Shown here piece after piece: positions 37,868 to 46,085 of a stretch of DNA of 64,000 bases. Where the stretch lies: positions 1 through 64,000 of the forward strand of contig JANNSD010000050.1 in NCBI GenBank assembly GCA_031402225.1, given 5' to 3'. A program made the translations under genes and the position numbers. The notes below the pieces were generated by a model. It ran no database searches, had not been told where the DNA came from, and worked only from the letters and a program-made list of their open reading frames with translations. Positions within the stretch are counted from its first letter, which is position 1. Each line of letters starts with the position of its first letter. Source of the DNA: JAGGAG01 sp031402225 (GTDB lineage Bacteria; Gemmatimonadota; Gemmatimonadetes; Gemmatimonadales; GWC2-71-9).

Positions 37868-38629
37868 ATGACTCAGCCAGCAGCAGTGAAGACTCCCGCA
37901 GGCAAGCTGCCCGCCCCGACCGCCGCCAAACCGCGCGGGGCGGGCACGTGGCTCTGGGAGTGGGCGAAGTCGATCGGTGTGGCCCTGGTGGTGTGGTTCT
38001 TCCTGCGCACCTTCCTGCTCGAGGCGTTCCGCATCCCCTCGGGCAGTATGGAGAACACGCTGCTGGTGGGTGACTTTCTCTTCGTCAACAAGCTGCTGTA
38101 CGGGGCTGAGGTGCCGCTCGTCGGCAAGAAGCTTCCGGCGGTGCGCGAGCCCCGGCGCAACGAGATTCTGGTGTTCGATTCGGTGGAGGAGCCAGGCCTC
38201 AAGGTGGTGAAGCGGCTGATCGGCGTGCCGGGAGATACCCTGGCGATGGAGGGCGGCACGCTGATCCGCAATGGCCAGCGCATCGAGGAGCCCTACGCGG
38301 TGCATGCCAATCCGTCGTTGCTGGCGGAGCCGGATCAACGCGAACACATGCGGGCGTGGCAGTCCACGCACCTCGCTGGCCGGTCACCGGAGGGCTATCA
38401 GCCGGACCTGCAGAATTGGGGACCGGTCGTGGTGCCCGCCGATTCATTCTTCATGATGGGCGACAACCGGGACAGTTCGTACGATGGTCGCTACTGGGGC
38501 TTCCTGCCGCGGGCCAACGTGCGGGGAACCCCAATGTTCATTTACTACAGCTTCAACGGCAACAGTTGGCGCCCCCTGCCGTTCTTCTCCGACATTCGCT
38601 GGGGAAGGTTCTTCACCGTCCCGAAGTAG
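37868..38629 (+). CDS. lepB: Signal peptidase I
   Basis: 253 residues from ATG 37868. One N-terminal membrane segment (residues 34-52) precedes the catalytic Ser60 (RIPSGSMENTLLVGD) and general-base Lys115 (KVVKRLIGVPGD). The box MMGDNRDSSYDGRYWG is intact. It removes Sec and Tat signal peptides outside the inner membrane. The N-terminal 25 residues are a Pro/Ala/Lys-rich cytoplasmic extension. Confidence 0.96.
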   Translation: MTQPAAVKTPAGKLPAPTAAKPRGAGTWLWEWAKSIGVALVVWFFLRTFLLEAFRIPSGSMENTLLVGDFLFVNKLLYGAEVPLVGKKLPAVREPRRNEILVFDSVEEPGLKVVKRLIGVPGDTLAMEGGTLIRNGQRIEEPYAVHANPSLLAEPDQREHMRAWQSTHLAGRSPEGYQPDLQNWGPVVVPADSFFMMGDNRDSSYDGRYWGFLPRANVRGTPMFIYYSFNGNSWRPLPFFSDIRWGRFFTVPK

Positions 38630-38650
38630 CGGCTGCCGGCCAGCGCTGGC

Positions 38651-39829
38651 TCAAGTCCCGCGGCGCCTCCACCCGGCGGCAATGACCCCGGCCGCGGCAC
38701 TCGCCAGAGCCGAGAGGCCGAATGCCGCCGCGAACCCACCCTTCTCCGCCAGGACCCCGAGCACGAGCGGTCCAGCGATACGCGCCCCCGATCCGATGCT
38801 CTGCAGCGTACCGAGCACCCGGCCCTGCTCATCGGGTGGCGTACTGCGAGAAACGAAACCTGCAACGCAGGGCCCGACCAGGCTGAAGCCGGCGCTCAGC
38901 AGTGCGACGGCCAGGCCAAGACCCGCGATCTGCGCCGCGCCGTGCGTCGGCAGGGTGGCGAGCAGCGGTAGCAGGGCCAGCCCGACCGTCATGATTCCGC
39001 CGCCCCACATCACGAGCCGCAATTCACCCAGCCTCGGCACCAGTCGCCGCACCAGTCGCCCCTGCACCAGCACGCTGACCAGGCCCACGAGCGTGAAGGC
39101 GTAGCTGATCCCGGCGCGTGTCAGGCCCAGCGCCTGGGTGGCGAACTGCTGGAACACGACGTACATCGCCGTGAACGCCAGGGTAGCAGTGAAGGTGACG
39201 AGCAGTGCGGCCCGCGGCACCCGCACCCCCGCGCCCCACTCCTGGGCGCGGCGTGTCCCGCTCTCGCGAAGGAACAGCGCTGCCATCAGGAAGTTCAGCA
39301 GGCAAATGCCCCCTGCCAGCAACCCAGGTGCGCCTTCGCCCTGCCGGCTGGCGATGCCGCCCAGCGCCGGGCCAATGGTGAATGCCAGCCCGAATGCGGC
39401 GCCTATGAGGCCCATGGCCTTGGCGCGCTCCTCCGGCGTCGTCGTGTCGGCCAGGGCCGCCTGCGCCACGTTCACGGTCGCGCCCAGACTTCCGGAGAGG
39501 ATCCGCGCGAGAAAGAGGACCGACAGGCTCGTAGCCAGGCCGAAAACGGTGTAGGCGATGGCGCTGCCCGCGAGCCCGAGCAGTATGACCGGGCGGCGGC
39601 CAATGCGGTCGCTCAGGCGGCCCCACCGAGGCGCCAGCAGGAAGGAGAGCAGGGAGTCGGTCGCGACCAGGGCGCCGATGATCAGCCCGCTCGCCGTGAA
39701 GCGGGCGGCGGCCAGCGGCAACTGGGGCACCACGATCCCGAACCCGACGAGATCGAGGAAGACGGCGAGCACGACCGCCTTGTTCAGGGACGGGCGAGGC
39801 GCGTTCGGCAGGGCAGGAGTTTCGGACAC
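38651..39829 (-). CDS. MFS exporter (TetA/MdtG-like)
   Basis: 392 residues with 12 membrane segments. The DHA1 drug-exporter signature is visible: the cytoplasmic loop RWGRLSDRIGRRPVILLG between helices 2 and 3, and the antiporter motif C region GLAFTIGPALGGIAS in helix 5. It is probably a proton-coupled drug or metabolite exporter. It stands alone between lepB (convergent) and the zinc-ribbon gene. Confidence 0.9.
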   Translation of the reverse strand: MSETPALPNAPRPSLNKAVVLAVFLDLVGFGIVVPQLPLAAARFTASGLIIGALVATDSLLSFLLAPRWGRLSDRIGRRPVILLGLAGSAIAYTVFGLATSLSVLFLARILSGSLGATVNVAQAALADTTTPEERAKAMGLIGAAFGLAFTIGPALGGIASRQGEGAPGLLAGGICLLNFLMAALFLRESGTRRAQEWGAGVRVPRAALLVTFTATLAFTAMYVVFQQFATQALGLTRAGISYAFTLVGLVSVLVQGRLVRRLVPRLGELRLVMWGGGIMTVGLALLPLLATLPTHGAAQIAGLGLAVALLSAGFSLVGPCVAGFVSRSTPPDEQGRVLGTLQSIGSGARIAGPLVLGVLAEKGGFAAAFGLSALASAAAGVIAAGWRRRGT

Positions 39830-39883
39830 ACGGCTTTCTACCCGGGAGGCAGTGCGGCCGCCCGGGCTGCTGCGATCAGAAGG

Positions 39884-40141
39884 TTACAGCACGGGGCGCG
39901 GCGCTTCGGGAAGCGAGTCCCGGCTGAGCACGCGATCGATGTAGACCGCGTGCCGACCGCACTCGCCGCACATCAGCGTAACCCGACCGGAGGGGATCGC
40001 GGGATCCCCTGGTCGACGCGGCGTACGCTGGACGGATGTAGTCTGGCATGTCGGGCAGACAAGCGGCTGCAAATCGCGATCAGCTGAAATGAGCAGCAAC
40101 GCTTCCGGTGCTCGGTATTCCTTGATTCCCCTGCGACCCAC
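39884..40141 (-). CDS. Small zinc-ribbon protein
   Basis: 85 residues from GTG 40141, chosen because GGAGG lies 7 bases upstream; the frame is open further to 40321. Two Cys pairs (CPTCQ and CGECG), about 30 residues apart, form a zinc ribbon. No other domain is visible. The function is unknown. Confidence 0.6.
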   Translation of the reverse strand: MGRRGIKEYRAPEALLLISADRDLQPLVCPTCQTTSVQRTPRRPGDPAIPSGRVTLMCGECGRHAVYIDRVLSRDSLPEAPRPVL

Positions 40142-40444
40142 AGACGATCCTCCGACAGCGTGGTGACAGTGTCTATCCCCCGTGCGGCGCGGCACAAATG
40201 TACCCGTTTGTTCACTGTTCGCTACCCGGCCAAACTGGTCGAAGTCGCGACAGTAAAGCGACAGTAACGCAACACAATCGTAGCACCGACTACTATTGGT
40301 AGTAGCACTTATTGCTATCATACATGCCGAAAAGGCAGGCAGTCAAATGCTTGACGCGGAATACGGCTCGTGATACGTTGCCGACCAACCGACACTGTCG
40401 TGTCGGCGTTTCTCTCCCAGCGCCTCCGCGGCGCGGAGGTGCAT
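40142..40444. promoter_or_regulatory. AT-richer divergent regulatory region with tandem repeats
   Basis: This 300-base stretch separates two small genes. GCGACAGTAA occurs twice (40247-40256 and 40258-40267). TTCACTGTTCGC (near 40211-40222) resembles its inverse. ACTAC and GTAGT (about 40290-40304) form a short inverted repeat. TTGACG at 40351-40356, with a 17-base spacer to TACGTT at 40374-40379, is a plausible forward promoter. No gene is evident inside it. Confidence 0.45.
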
Positions 40445-40828
40445 GTGGCAACAGAGCTTGGCGGGTCGCAGATCACGACCTTGATGGAGACGCTCCCCGG
40501 TATCGCCAACGTGCTTCGAAGCCCGGTGGCGGACGCCATCATCAACATGATCCGGGCCGGCGTCCGGCTGCGCGAGTTCCAGTACAGCGACGCCGACGAG
40601 CTGGTGAAGTACGCCATCCGCCGGAACCTGCTGGGTAACGATGAAGGTGAGCGGGTGCTTGCGGAGGCCAAGGCAGCCGAGCAGAAGCGGATCGACAAGG
40701 CCGCGGAGCGGGCCCACCACAAGGCGCATCCGCCCGCCAAGAAGGTCGTCAAGACCAAGGCGAAGGCGAGCAAGAACGTGAAGGCAGTGAAGCCGGCCAG
40801 GAAGGCGAAGCCAGCCAGGAAGCGCTAG
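40445..40828 (+). CDS. Small protein with histone H1-like Lys/Ala tail
   Basis: 127 residues from GTG 40445, chosen for GGAGG 5 bases upstream; the frame opens from a GTG at 40370. The first 80 residues are a compact helical domain (LPGIANVLRSPVADAIINM, DADELVKYAIRRNLLG). The last 45 are almost only Lys, Ala, Pro and Arg (KKVVKTKAKASKNVKAVKPA), as in bacterial H1-like DNA-binding proteins. It probably binds nucleic acid; the globular part is not recognised. Confidence 0.65.
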   Translation: MATELGGSQITTLMETLPGIANVLRSPVADAIINMIRAGVRLREFQYSDADELVKYAIRRNLLGNDEGERVLAEAKAAEQKRIDKAAERAHHKAHPPAKKVVKTKAKASKNVKAVKPARKAKPARKR

Positions 40829-40846
40829 GCCAGTCTTTCCGCCGCC

Positions 40847-42538
40847 CTACACCCGGAATTCGGTGACGAGGGCGGCGAGTCGGTTCGACGCCTGCAGCAG
40901 TTCCGCCGCCGCGGCCGCCATCTCCTCAGTCGATGCGCTCTGCTCTTCCGCCGCCGCGGTGACTTCCTCGCTGGCGGAGGCGTTCTCGTTGGCCGCCGAC
41001 CCGGCTTCCGCCGTTCGCTCCCCCAGTGCCGTCACCGTCTCCTCGTTCTTCGTCGCCTCGCGCGCCACATCTTCGGCCGCTGACCGGACGCCCTCCACTG
41101 CGGCCACGATCTCCTCCAGGGCATGAGCCGCCGCACCCGCCACCGACTCGACGCCGGACACCTTGGCCGACCCCGCATCCATGGTGGCGGCGACCTCCGC
41201 CATCTGCTTCTGGATCTGCGACACAGTGCGGGCCACTTCCTCCGCCGCCTGTGCGCTCGAGTCGGCGAGACGGCGCACCTCTTCGGCCACGACCGCGAAT
41301 CCGCGCCCATGCTCCCCGGCGCGGGCCGCCTCGATCGCGGCATTGAGCGCGAGCAGGTTGGTCTGCGAGGAGATCTGCTTGATCAGCTCGATGAAGTCCG
41401 AGATGGCGCGCGACGTACGGGCAAGGGCCTGCACCTGCCCGGTCGAGGTGCGCACCACCTCGCGCACATCAAGGAGTGCGCGGCCCGCGCTCGACACGTC
41501 GCCGCGGTGATACTCGGCGAGGCGACGGATCCTGTCACCCACATCCACCACGCGCCTGGCAGCGGCGGTGTTGCCCACGGCCGTCTCGCGCAGGGACACC
41601 AGCAGCAGGTCGGCGGCACGCATGCCGCTGGCCTGGCGCTCCGCGCTGTCGGCCACCCGCACCATCGCGGTTGAGATTTCGCCGCTCGTGGCGGCGAGTT
41701 CCTCGCTCATCGCCGAGAAATCGCTCGCGTTGGCACTGATGGACCGTGCCTCACCAATGACGGACTCGACCAGGCCGCGGAGGCGCGTACGCATCCGGTC
41801 GAGCGCCTGCGCCAGCCGTCCCAGTTCGGTCGGCATGTCGCCCAGGTCGAGGGGCCGAAGGTCGCCGGCACCGAACCGGTCGGCGGCGCCGACGAGCTTC
41901 TTGAGCGGCAGGTCGATGGCCCGCACCACGACGACCACCGTGCCGAGCCCGAACGCGAGTGCGCCGCTGAACAGCAGCCACAGGATGGTGCGCCGCTGCC
42001 GGGTTTCCCCCTGGAGCTCCCGCTGCCCGCGCAACGCGGTCTTCGACTGCGAATCGGACAGCCGCTGCACGTCCTCCGTAAGAGTCGTGGCCGGCGCGCG
42101 CGCCTGTTCCGCCGCCGCCCGTGCCTCGTCGGGCCGGCCCAGGTCGGCCAGTGCGAAGGCACGGCCGAAAGCAACTTCGATGCGGGCCTGGACGTCGGCG
42201 ATGCGATTCAGCACGATGCGGTCGCTGTTGCCGAGTGATGTCAGCTGCTGGTAACGCCGCTGGTATCCATAGGCCGAGTCCCCATGCAGCAGGAACGCGG
42301 TCCGCAGCGAGTCAGACGGGCGGACGAGGTACTGTTCCGCCGCCCGGATCTGGCTGTTCGAGGTGGAGACGAGTCCGGCCCCGACCTGCGTGATCTCCAG
42401 CATGGAGGCGAGCTGGCCACTCACCAGTTTGTCCAGCGCGCTGATCGTGTTCACGGCCAGCAGGGCGAGGGCCAGGACCAGGACGAGGAGCAACCCCATG
42501 CCCGACAGGACCCGGCTGCGCAGGCTGCCGAGCCTCAC
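40847..42538 (-). CDS. Methyl-accepting chemotaxis protein
   Basis: 563 residues. A membrane helix (about 8-30) leads to a 4-helix-bundle periplasmic sensor (about 35-185). A second membrane helix (about 190-212), a HAMP domain and the signalling coiled coil follow. The hairpin tip ISSQTNLLALNAAIEAARAG is fully conserved, so it can couple to CheA/CheW. The start codon overlaps the upstream binding-protein stop by 4 bases (ATGA), suggesting that the lipoprotein presents ligands to this receptor. Confidence 0.95.
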   Translation of the reverse strand: MRLGSLRSRVLSGMGLLLVLVLALALLAVNTISALDKLVSGQLASMLEITQVGAGLVSTSNSQIRAAEQYLVRPSDSLRTAFLLHGDSAYGYQRRYQQLTSLGNSDRIVLNRIADVQARIEVAFGRAFALADLGRPDEARAAAEQARAPATTLTEDVQRLSDSQSKTALRGQRELQGETRQRRTILWLLFSGALAFGLGTVVVVVRAIDLPLKKLVGAADRFGAGDLRPLDLGDMPTELGRLAQALDRMRTRLRGLVESVIGEARSISANASDFSAMSEELAATSGEISTAMVRVADSAERQASGMRAADLLLVSLRETAVGNTAAARRVVDVGDRIRRLAEYHRGDVSSAGRALLDVREVVRTSTGQVQALARTSRAISDFIELIKQISSQTNLLALNAAIEAARAGEHGRGFAVVAEEVRRLADSSAQAAEEVARTVSQIQKQMAEVAATMDAGSAKVSGVESVAGAAAHALEEIVAAVEGVRSAAEDVAREATKNEETVTALGERTAEAGSAANENASASEEVTAAAEEQSASTEEMAAAAAELLQASNRLAALVTEFRV

Positions 42539-43674
42539 AGCCCACCCGCCAGCAGGACCGCGCCATTGCGGACAACGGTGATGAAGACCTGCTTGTCGGG
42601 CACGTCGCCAAGGGAATCGAAAGCGATCTTGCCGGTCGCGCCTTCGAATGGCGCCGCGCCGCGGCCCACGCGGTCCATCGCGCGCCGCACCCCCTCCCGG
42701 CTGGCGCCACCTTCCGCGATGGCACGCGCGAGCAGGTGCACTGCATCGTACGTGGCGGCCGCAGGCTGGTTCGGCACCGGCGTATCGGGGTACTTCGCGG
42801 CATAGGCGGCGATGAACTTCCGGTTGGCCGTGGTGTTGAGGCTCGGGTGGTAGGCGGCGCTCACGTAGGTCCCCTCCGCGAGCGGGCCAGCTTCCTCAAT
42901 GCCTTCGAGGCCGTCGCCCCCGAGCATCGGCACCTGCAGGTTGAGGGCCCTCGCGCCGCGCAGGATCGACTCGGCGTCGGGCCGGTTGCCGGCGACAAAG
43001 AGGAACTGCGGGCGCTGCAGTTTGGCCAGCCGCTCCAGTTGCGGCCCGACGTCCGGCGACGTTCCAAGGTAGGGCTCGGTGCCGACCAATCGGCCGCCCC
43101 GCTCCTTCAAACTGTTGGAGAACGACTGCCGGATGCCGCGCCCATAGTCATCATCGAGGTAGAATACGGCGCCCTGCTTGAGCTGCAGCCGGTCCGTTAC
43201 CCAGCGCGCCAGCGCGGCTCCGTGCGCCAGGTCGCTGGGACACATGCGGAACGTAAAGGGTCCTGCGTCGCTGACTTCAGGCGCGGACGAGGAGGGTGTC
43301 ACCGCCACGAGTGGTCGGGAGCCGCCGTTGTAGATGGGCGCCGCGGCGAGCGTGGTGCCGGAAAAGAGGTGGCCGACAACGCCAAGGGCCTCGGACGCGT
43401 ACAATTCTTCGGCGACCCGGACCGCCGAGTCGGGATTGGCAAAGTCGTCGCGCTCGATGAGCACCAGCGGGCGTCCCCGCACGCCGCCGCGCGCGTTGAC
43501 TTCTCCCACGGCGAGCTGTGCGGCGCGCCGCATCGGCTCGCCGATCGGATCCGAGAGGGCGCCGGCGACGCCGATGTAGATGGGGCGTTCAGTGCGGCTG
43601 CAGCCGGTGAGCCCGGCCAACAGCAGCGGGGCCAGGCCCAGCACCACGCGCTTGAGGTGCGGTAGAATCACCAT
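42535..43674 (-). CDS. Branched-chain amino acid-type (ANF/LivK-like) binding lipoprotein
   Basis: 379 residues with a lipobox (LTGCSR, Cys about 25). The fold is type I periplasmic binding protein: IYIGVAGALSDPIGEPMRRA, then RPLVLIERDDFANPDSAV and the GVVGHLFSGTTLAAAPIY pocket segment. No ABC permease or ATPase is nearby. It is co-translated with the MCP, which argues for sensing instead of uptake. The ligand is unknown. Confidence 0.9.
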   Translation of the reverse strand: MVILPHLKRVVLGLAPLLLAGLTGCSRTERPIYIGVAGALSDPIGEPMRRAAQLAVGEVNARGGVRGRPLVLIERDDFANPDSAVRVAEELYASEALGVVGHLFSGTTLAAAPIYNGGSRPLVAVTPSSSAPEVSDAGPFTFRMCPSDLAHGAALARWVTDRLQLKQGAVFYLDDDYGRGIRQSFSNSLKERGGRLVGTEPYLGTSPDVGPQLERLAKLQRPQFLFVAGNRPDAESILRGARALNLQVPMLGGDGLEGIEEAGPLAEGTYVSAAYHPSLNTTANRKFIAAYAAKYPDTPVPNQPAAATYDAVHLLARAIAEGGASREGVRRAMDRVGRGAAPFEGATGKIAFDSLGDVPDKQVFITVVRNGAVLLAGGL

Positions 43675-43705
43675 TAAGCGGGGAGGCTACTCCCCGATCC
43701 CCCGA

Positions 43706-43981
43706 ATGGCAATAGCCGCACCCGCCGCTGTCTTCGACCTGCACGGCCTGTCCGTGCTCGATGCTGTGACCAGCACCGAGCAGTTCCTGCGCGCCCAGCG
43801 GAGGGCACGCCCGGGAGCCACCGTCCGGGTCATTACCGGTCGCGGGCGTTCGGGAGGTGGCGCACCCGTGCGCACCAGGGTGCGCACACTGCTCCGTACG
43901 CTGGAGGCGCAGGCCAACGTGGTGCGAAACTTCGAGCTGGAGGCGAGCGAGGGAAGCTTCCTGGTGCGGCTCGCCGGCTAG
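43706..43981 (+). CDS. Smr-domain protein
   Basis: 91 residues from ATG 43706. The Smr core DLHGLSVLDAV and VRVITGRGRSGGG match the small MutS-related nuclease or nucleic-acid-binding domain standing alone. Family members nick or bind branched DNA or RNA. The 3' end overlaps the convergent secreted-protein gene by 4 bases. Confidence 0.88.
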   Translation: MAIAAPAAVFDLHGLSVLDAVTSTEQFLRAQRRARPGATVRVITGRGRSGGGAPVRTRVRTLLRTLEAQANVVRNFELEASEGSFLVRLAG

Positions 43982-44616
43982 CGCGCCGGCGACGCCTCGA
44001 TACCCTGGACTGCCGAGGTGTCGGCCGGCGGCATGGTGCTGGTGGCCTTCTTTGCGGGCGCCGGCTTCTTCGGGGCTGGTGCCGCGGCCTTCTGCGGCGT
44101 GCCGCGGCGCGCCGTCCAGCCATCGAGCACGTTGCCGTCGATCAGGGCGACCGAGGTGGCCTTGGCGCCCTGCTGCGCGCGCCAGGTCAGCCGGATCATC
44201 GTGCCCTGCCGAACCCACTGCATCATCCACTGGGAATTCTGCGCCTTGGCGTTGACGCGGCCGTAGCGTCGCTCGAGCGACGTGCGCAACTGGTCGAGTT
44301 CATCGGGTGCCAGGTTGCCAGCCACGGTGAGCACGCTGGTGACGCTGTCGACCGCGGACATCCAGAGCTCGAGCGGCTCCGCCGCCTCCGGCACGCTCAC
44401 CGTGGCACGGCATTCCTCGACTCTCGAGTCGGCCTTGGAGCGGTCGCAGCGGAGATTGCCGCCGTTGCGATCAGCGATGGTCTCCGCGACCACCCGCACG
44501 GTGGAGCCAGCCTTGATCCCGAACACCGACAGGGGGTCAGAGGCTGGAGCCGCCTGCGCCATGAGGGGCACAGGCATGAGCCCAAGCAGCACGATCGTCA
44601 GCGCAGTACGGGTCAC
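43978..44616 (-). CDS. Secreted protein of unknown function
   Basis: 212 residues from GTG 44616; an ATG at 44694 would add 26 residues lacking signal character. The signal peptide ends near PLMAQA. Two Cys (CDRSKADSRVEEC) may form a disulfide. The C-terminus is Lys/Pro/Ala-rich (APKKPAPAKKATS). No family is recognised. It lies just downstream of the class V PLP-enzyme gene. Confidence 0.6.
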   Translation of the reverse strand: MTRTALTIVLLGLMPVPLMAQAAPASDPLSVFGIKAGSTVRVVAETIADRNGGNLRCDRSKADSRVEECRATVSVPEAAEPLELWMSAVDSVTSVLTVAGNLAPDELDQLRTSLERRYGRVNAKAQNSQWMMQWVRQGTMIRLTWRAQQGAKATSVALIDGNVLDGWTARRGTPQKAAAPAPKKPAPAKKATSTMPPADTSAVQGIEASPAR

Positions 44617-44698
44617 GCGATACCCCGGAAGACAGGATGCGACCACTGGCGTGCAAGGAATGCGCCCCGCCCCCGCGGATGCAATGCCCTGCATCAGG

Positions 44699-45976
44699 TC
44701 AGGTGAGCCCGCTCCGGATCGCGGCCGAAACCTGGGCGGTAAAGATGTCGATCTCGGCCGGCGTCGTGTACACGTTGGGCGTGATCCGGAGCCCGCTGAA
44801 CTGGGGGTGCACGATCAGCGTCGTGACGATGCGGTGCTGGTTCAGCAGCCACTCCTGGAGGCGGGCGGGGTCGAGCCCTGCGATGGTGACGAACCCGATG
44901 GCCGCGCTGTCGGGCGAGTTGAGCGGCGTGAGGACCTTCACGCGGTCGCTCTCCGCCAGGAGCGGCACGGCCCAGCGATCGCGCAGGTAGCGCAGGCGCG
45001 CCACCTTCCGGTCGGCACCGATCGCCTGGTGAAAGGTCAGCGCCACGCTGATCGCGTTGTGGTTGGCGGCGGGGTGGGTGCCGATCTCCTCGTACTTCCG
45101 GATGTTGGCGTCCATCGTCGCGGGTGCGGCCATCATCGGCCAGAGTCCGGGAATCCTGTCGCGCCGCACGTACAGGAAGCCGGTGCCGATCGGGGCCAGC
45201 AGCCACTTGTGCAGGCTGGTGCCGTAGTAGTCGCAGTCGAGGGCGTCCCGGTCGAACGGGAAGTGCGCGAAGGCATGGGCACCGTCCACAAAGACCGCGA
45301 TGCCCTTGGGGCGCGCCATGGCCACGATATCCCGCACCGGCATGATCTGCCCGGTGAGGTTGGTGATGTGGGTGACCTCGATGACGCGGGTGCGGGGCGT
45401 GATGGCCTCGGCAAAACGATCCACGAGGTACTGCTGGGACGGCGGTGGTACCTCGAACGTGATGGTCTTGATCACGATGCCATCGCGCCGCGCGCGCTGG
45501 TCCCACGTGGTGAGCATGCGGCCATAGTTCTGGTCGGTTACGATGACCTCGTCGCCGCGGCGCAGGTCGAGACCGAGAATCATGGTCTCATTCGCCTCGG
45601 AGGCATTCCGGGTGATTGCCAGCTCCTCGGCGTCGCAGCCGAACTCGGCCGCCAGGCTGGTTCGCACCGACTCCACCCTCGGTTCGAGCGTCCGCCACAT
45701 GTGCTCCACCGGCAGCTCATTCGAGAAGCGCAGGTCGCGGATCATCTGCTCCAGTACCACGGTGGGTGACGGGCTCACGCCCCCGTTGTTGAGGTTGATC
45801 ATCGTCGGGTCGCCGTCGAACGCGCGCTGGATCACCGCCCAGTATTCCTCGTCGTCCGGTGCCCCGGCGCGCGAGCCGGAGGCTTCCGCCTGCACCAGGT
45901 AGCGGATGGCCTTGGGTGAGAACATCGGTGCGGCAACAGCGAGCGAACGAACGAAGGTTCGGCGATCGACCATCAT
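44699..45976 (-). CDS. Tat-exported class V aminotransferase-fold PLP enzyme
   Basis: 425 residues. The N-terminus DRRTFVRSLAVAAP is a twin-arginine signal, so the folded, cofactor-loaded protein is exported. The fold is that of isopenicillin N epimerase/cysteine desulfurase: NNGGVSPSP, the cofactor-binding segment RNASEANETMI, the Asp in VFVDGAHAFAH, and the PLP lysine in YGTSLHKWLLAP. Reaction and substrate are unknown (epimerase, desulfurase or lyase are possible). Periplasmic PLP enzymes are uncommon. Confidence 0.85.
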   Translation of the reverse strand: MMVDRRTFVRSLAVAAPMFSPKAIRYLVQAEASGSRAGAPDDEEYWAVIQRAFDGDPTMINLNNGGVSPSPTVVLEQMIRDLRFSNELPVEHMWRTLEPRVESVRTSLAAEFGCDAEELAITRNASEANETMILGLDLRRGDEVIVTDQNYGRMLTTWDQRARRDGIVIKTITFEVPPPSQQYLVDRFAEAITPRTRVIEVTHITNLTGQIMPVRDIVAMARPKGIAVFVDGAHAFAHFPFDRDALDCDYYGTSLHKWLLAPIGTGFLYVRRDRIPGLWPMMAAPATMDANIRKYEEIGTHPAANHNAISVALTFHQAIGADRKVARLRYLRDRWAVPLLAESDRVKVLTPLNSPDSAAIGFVTIAGLDPARLQEWLLNQHRIVTTLIVHPQFSGLRITPNVYTTPAEIDIFTAQVSAAIRSGLT

Positions 45977-46007
45977 GGGCTCGGTGGCGGAGTAGATTGG
46001 ATAATGG

Positions 46008-46040
46008 GGGTCTGGCGCCCGAACGGCCAGCGCCAGACCC
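46008..46040 (+). other. Hairpin in the leader of the LVIVD gene
   Basis: GGGTCTGGCGC (46008-46018) and GCGCCAGACCC (46030-46040) are perfect 11-base complements around an 11-base loop. A GATAAT -10-like box is just before it (46000-46005). It could be a leader hairpin or an operator in the gap between two divergent genes. Confidence 0.6.
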
Positions 46041-46085
46041 TGGACGCCGTGCCTCCGTGCCGATCAACCGGTCCCGATCAATCAC

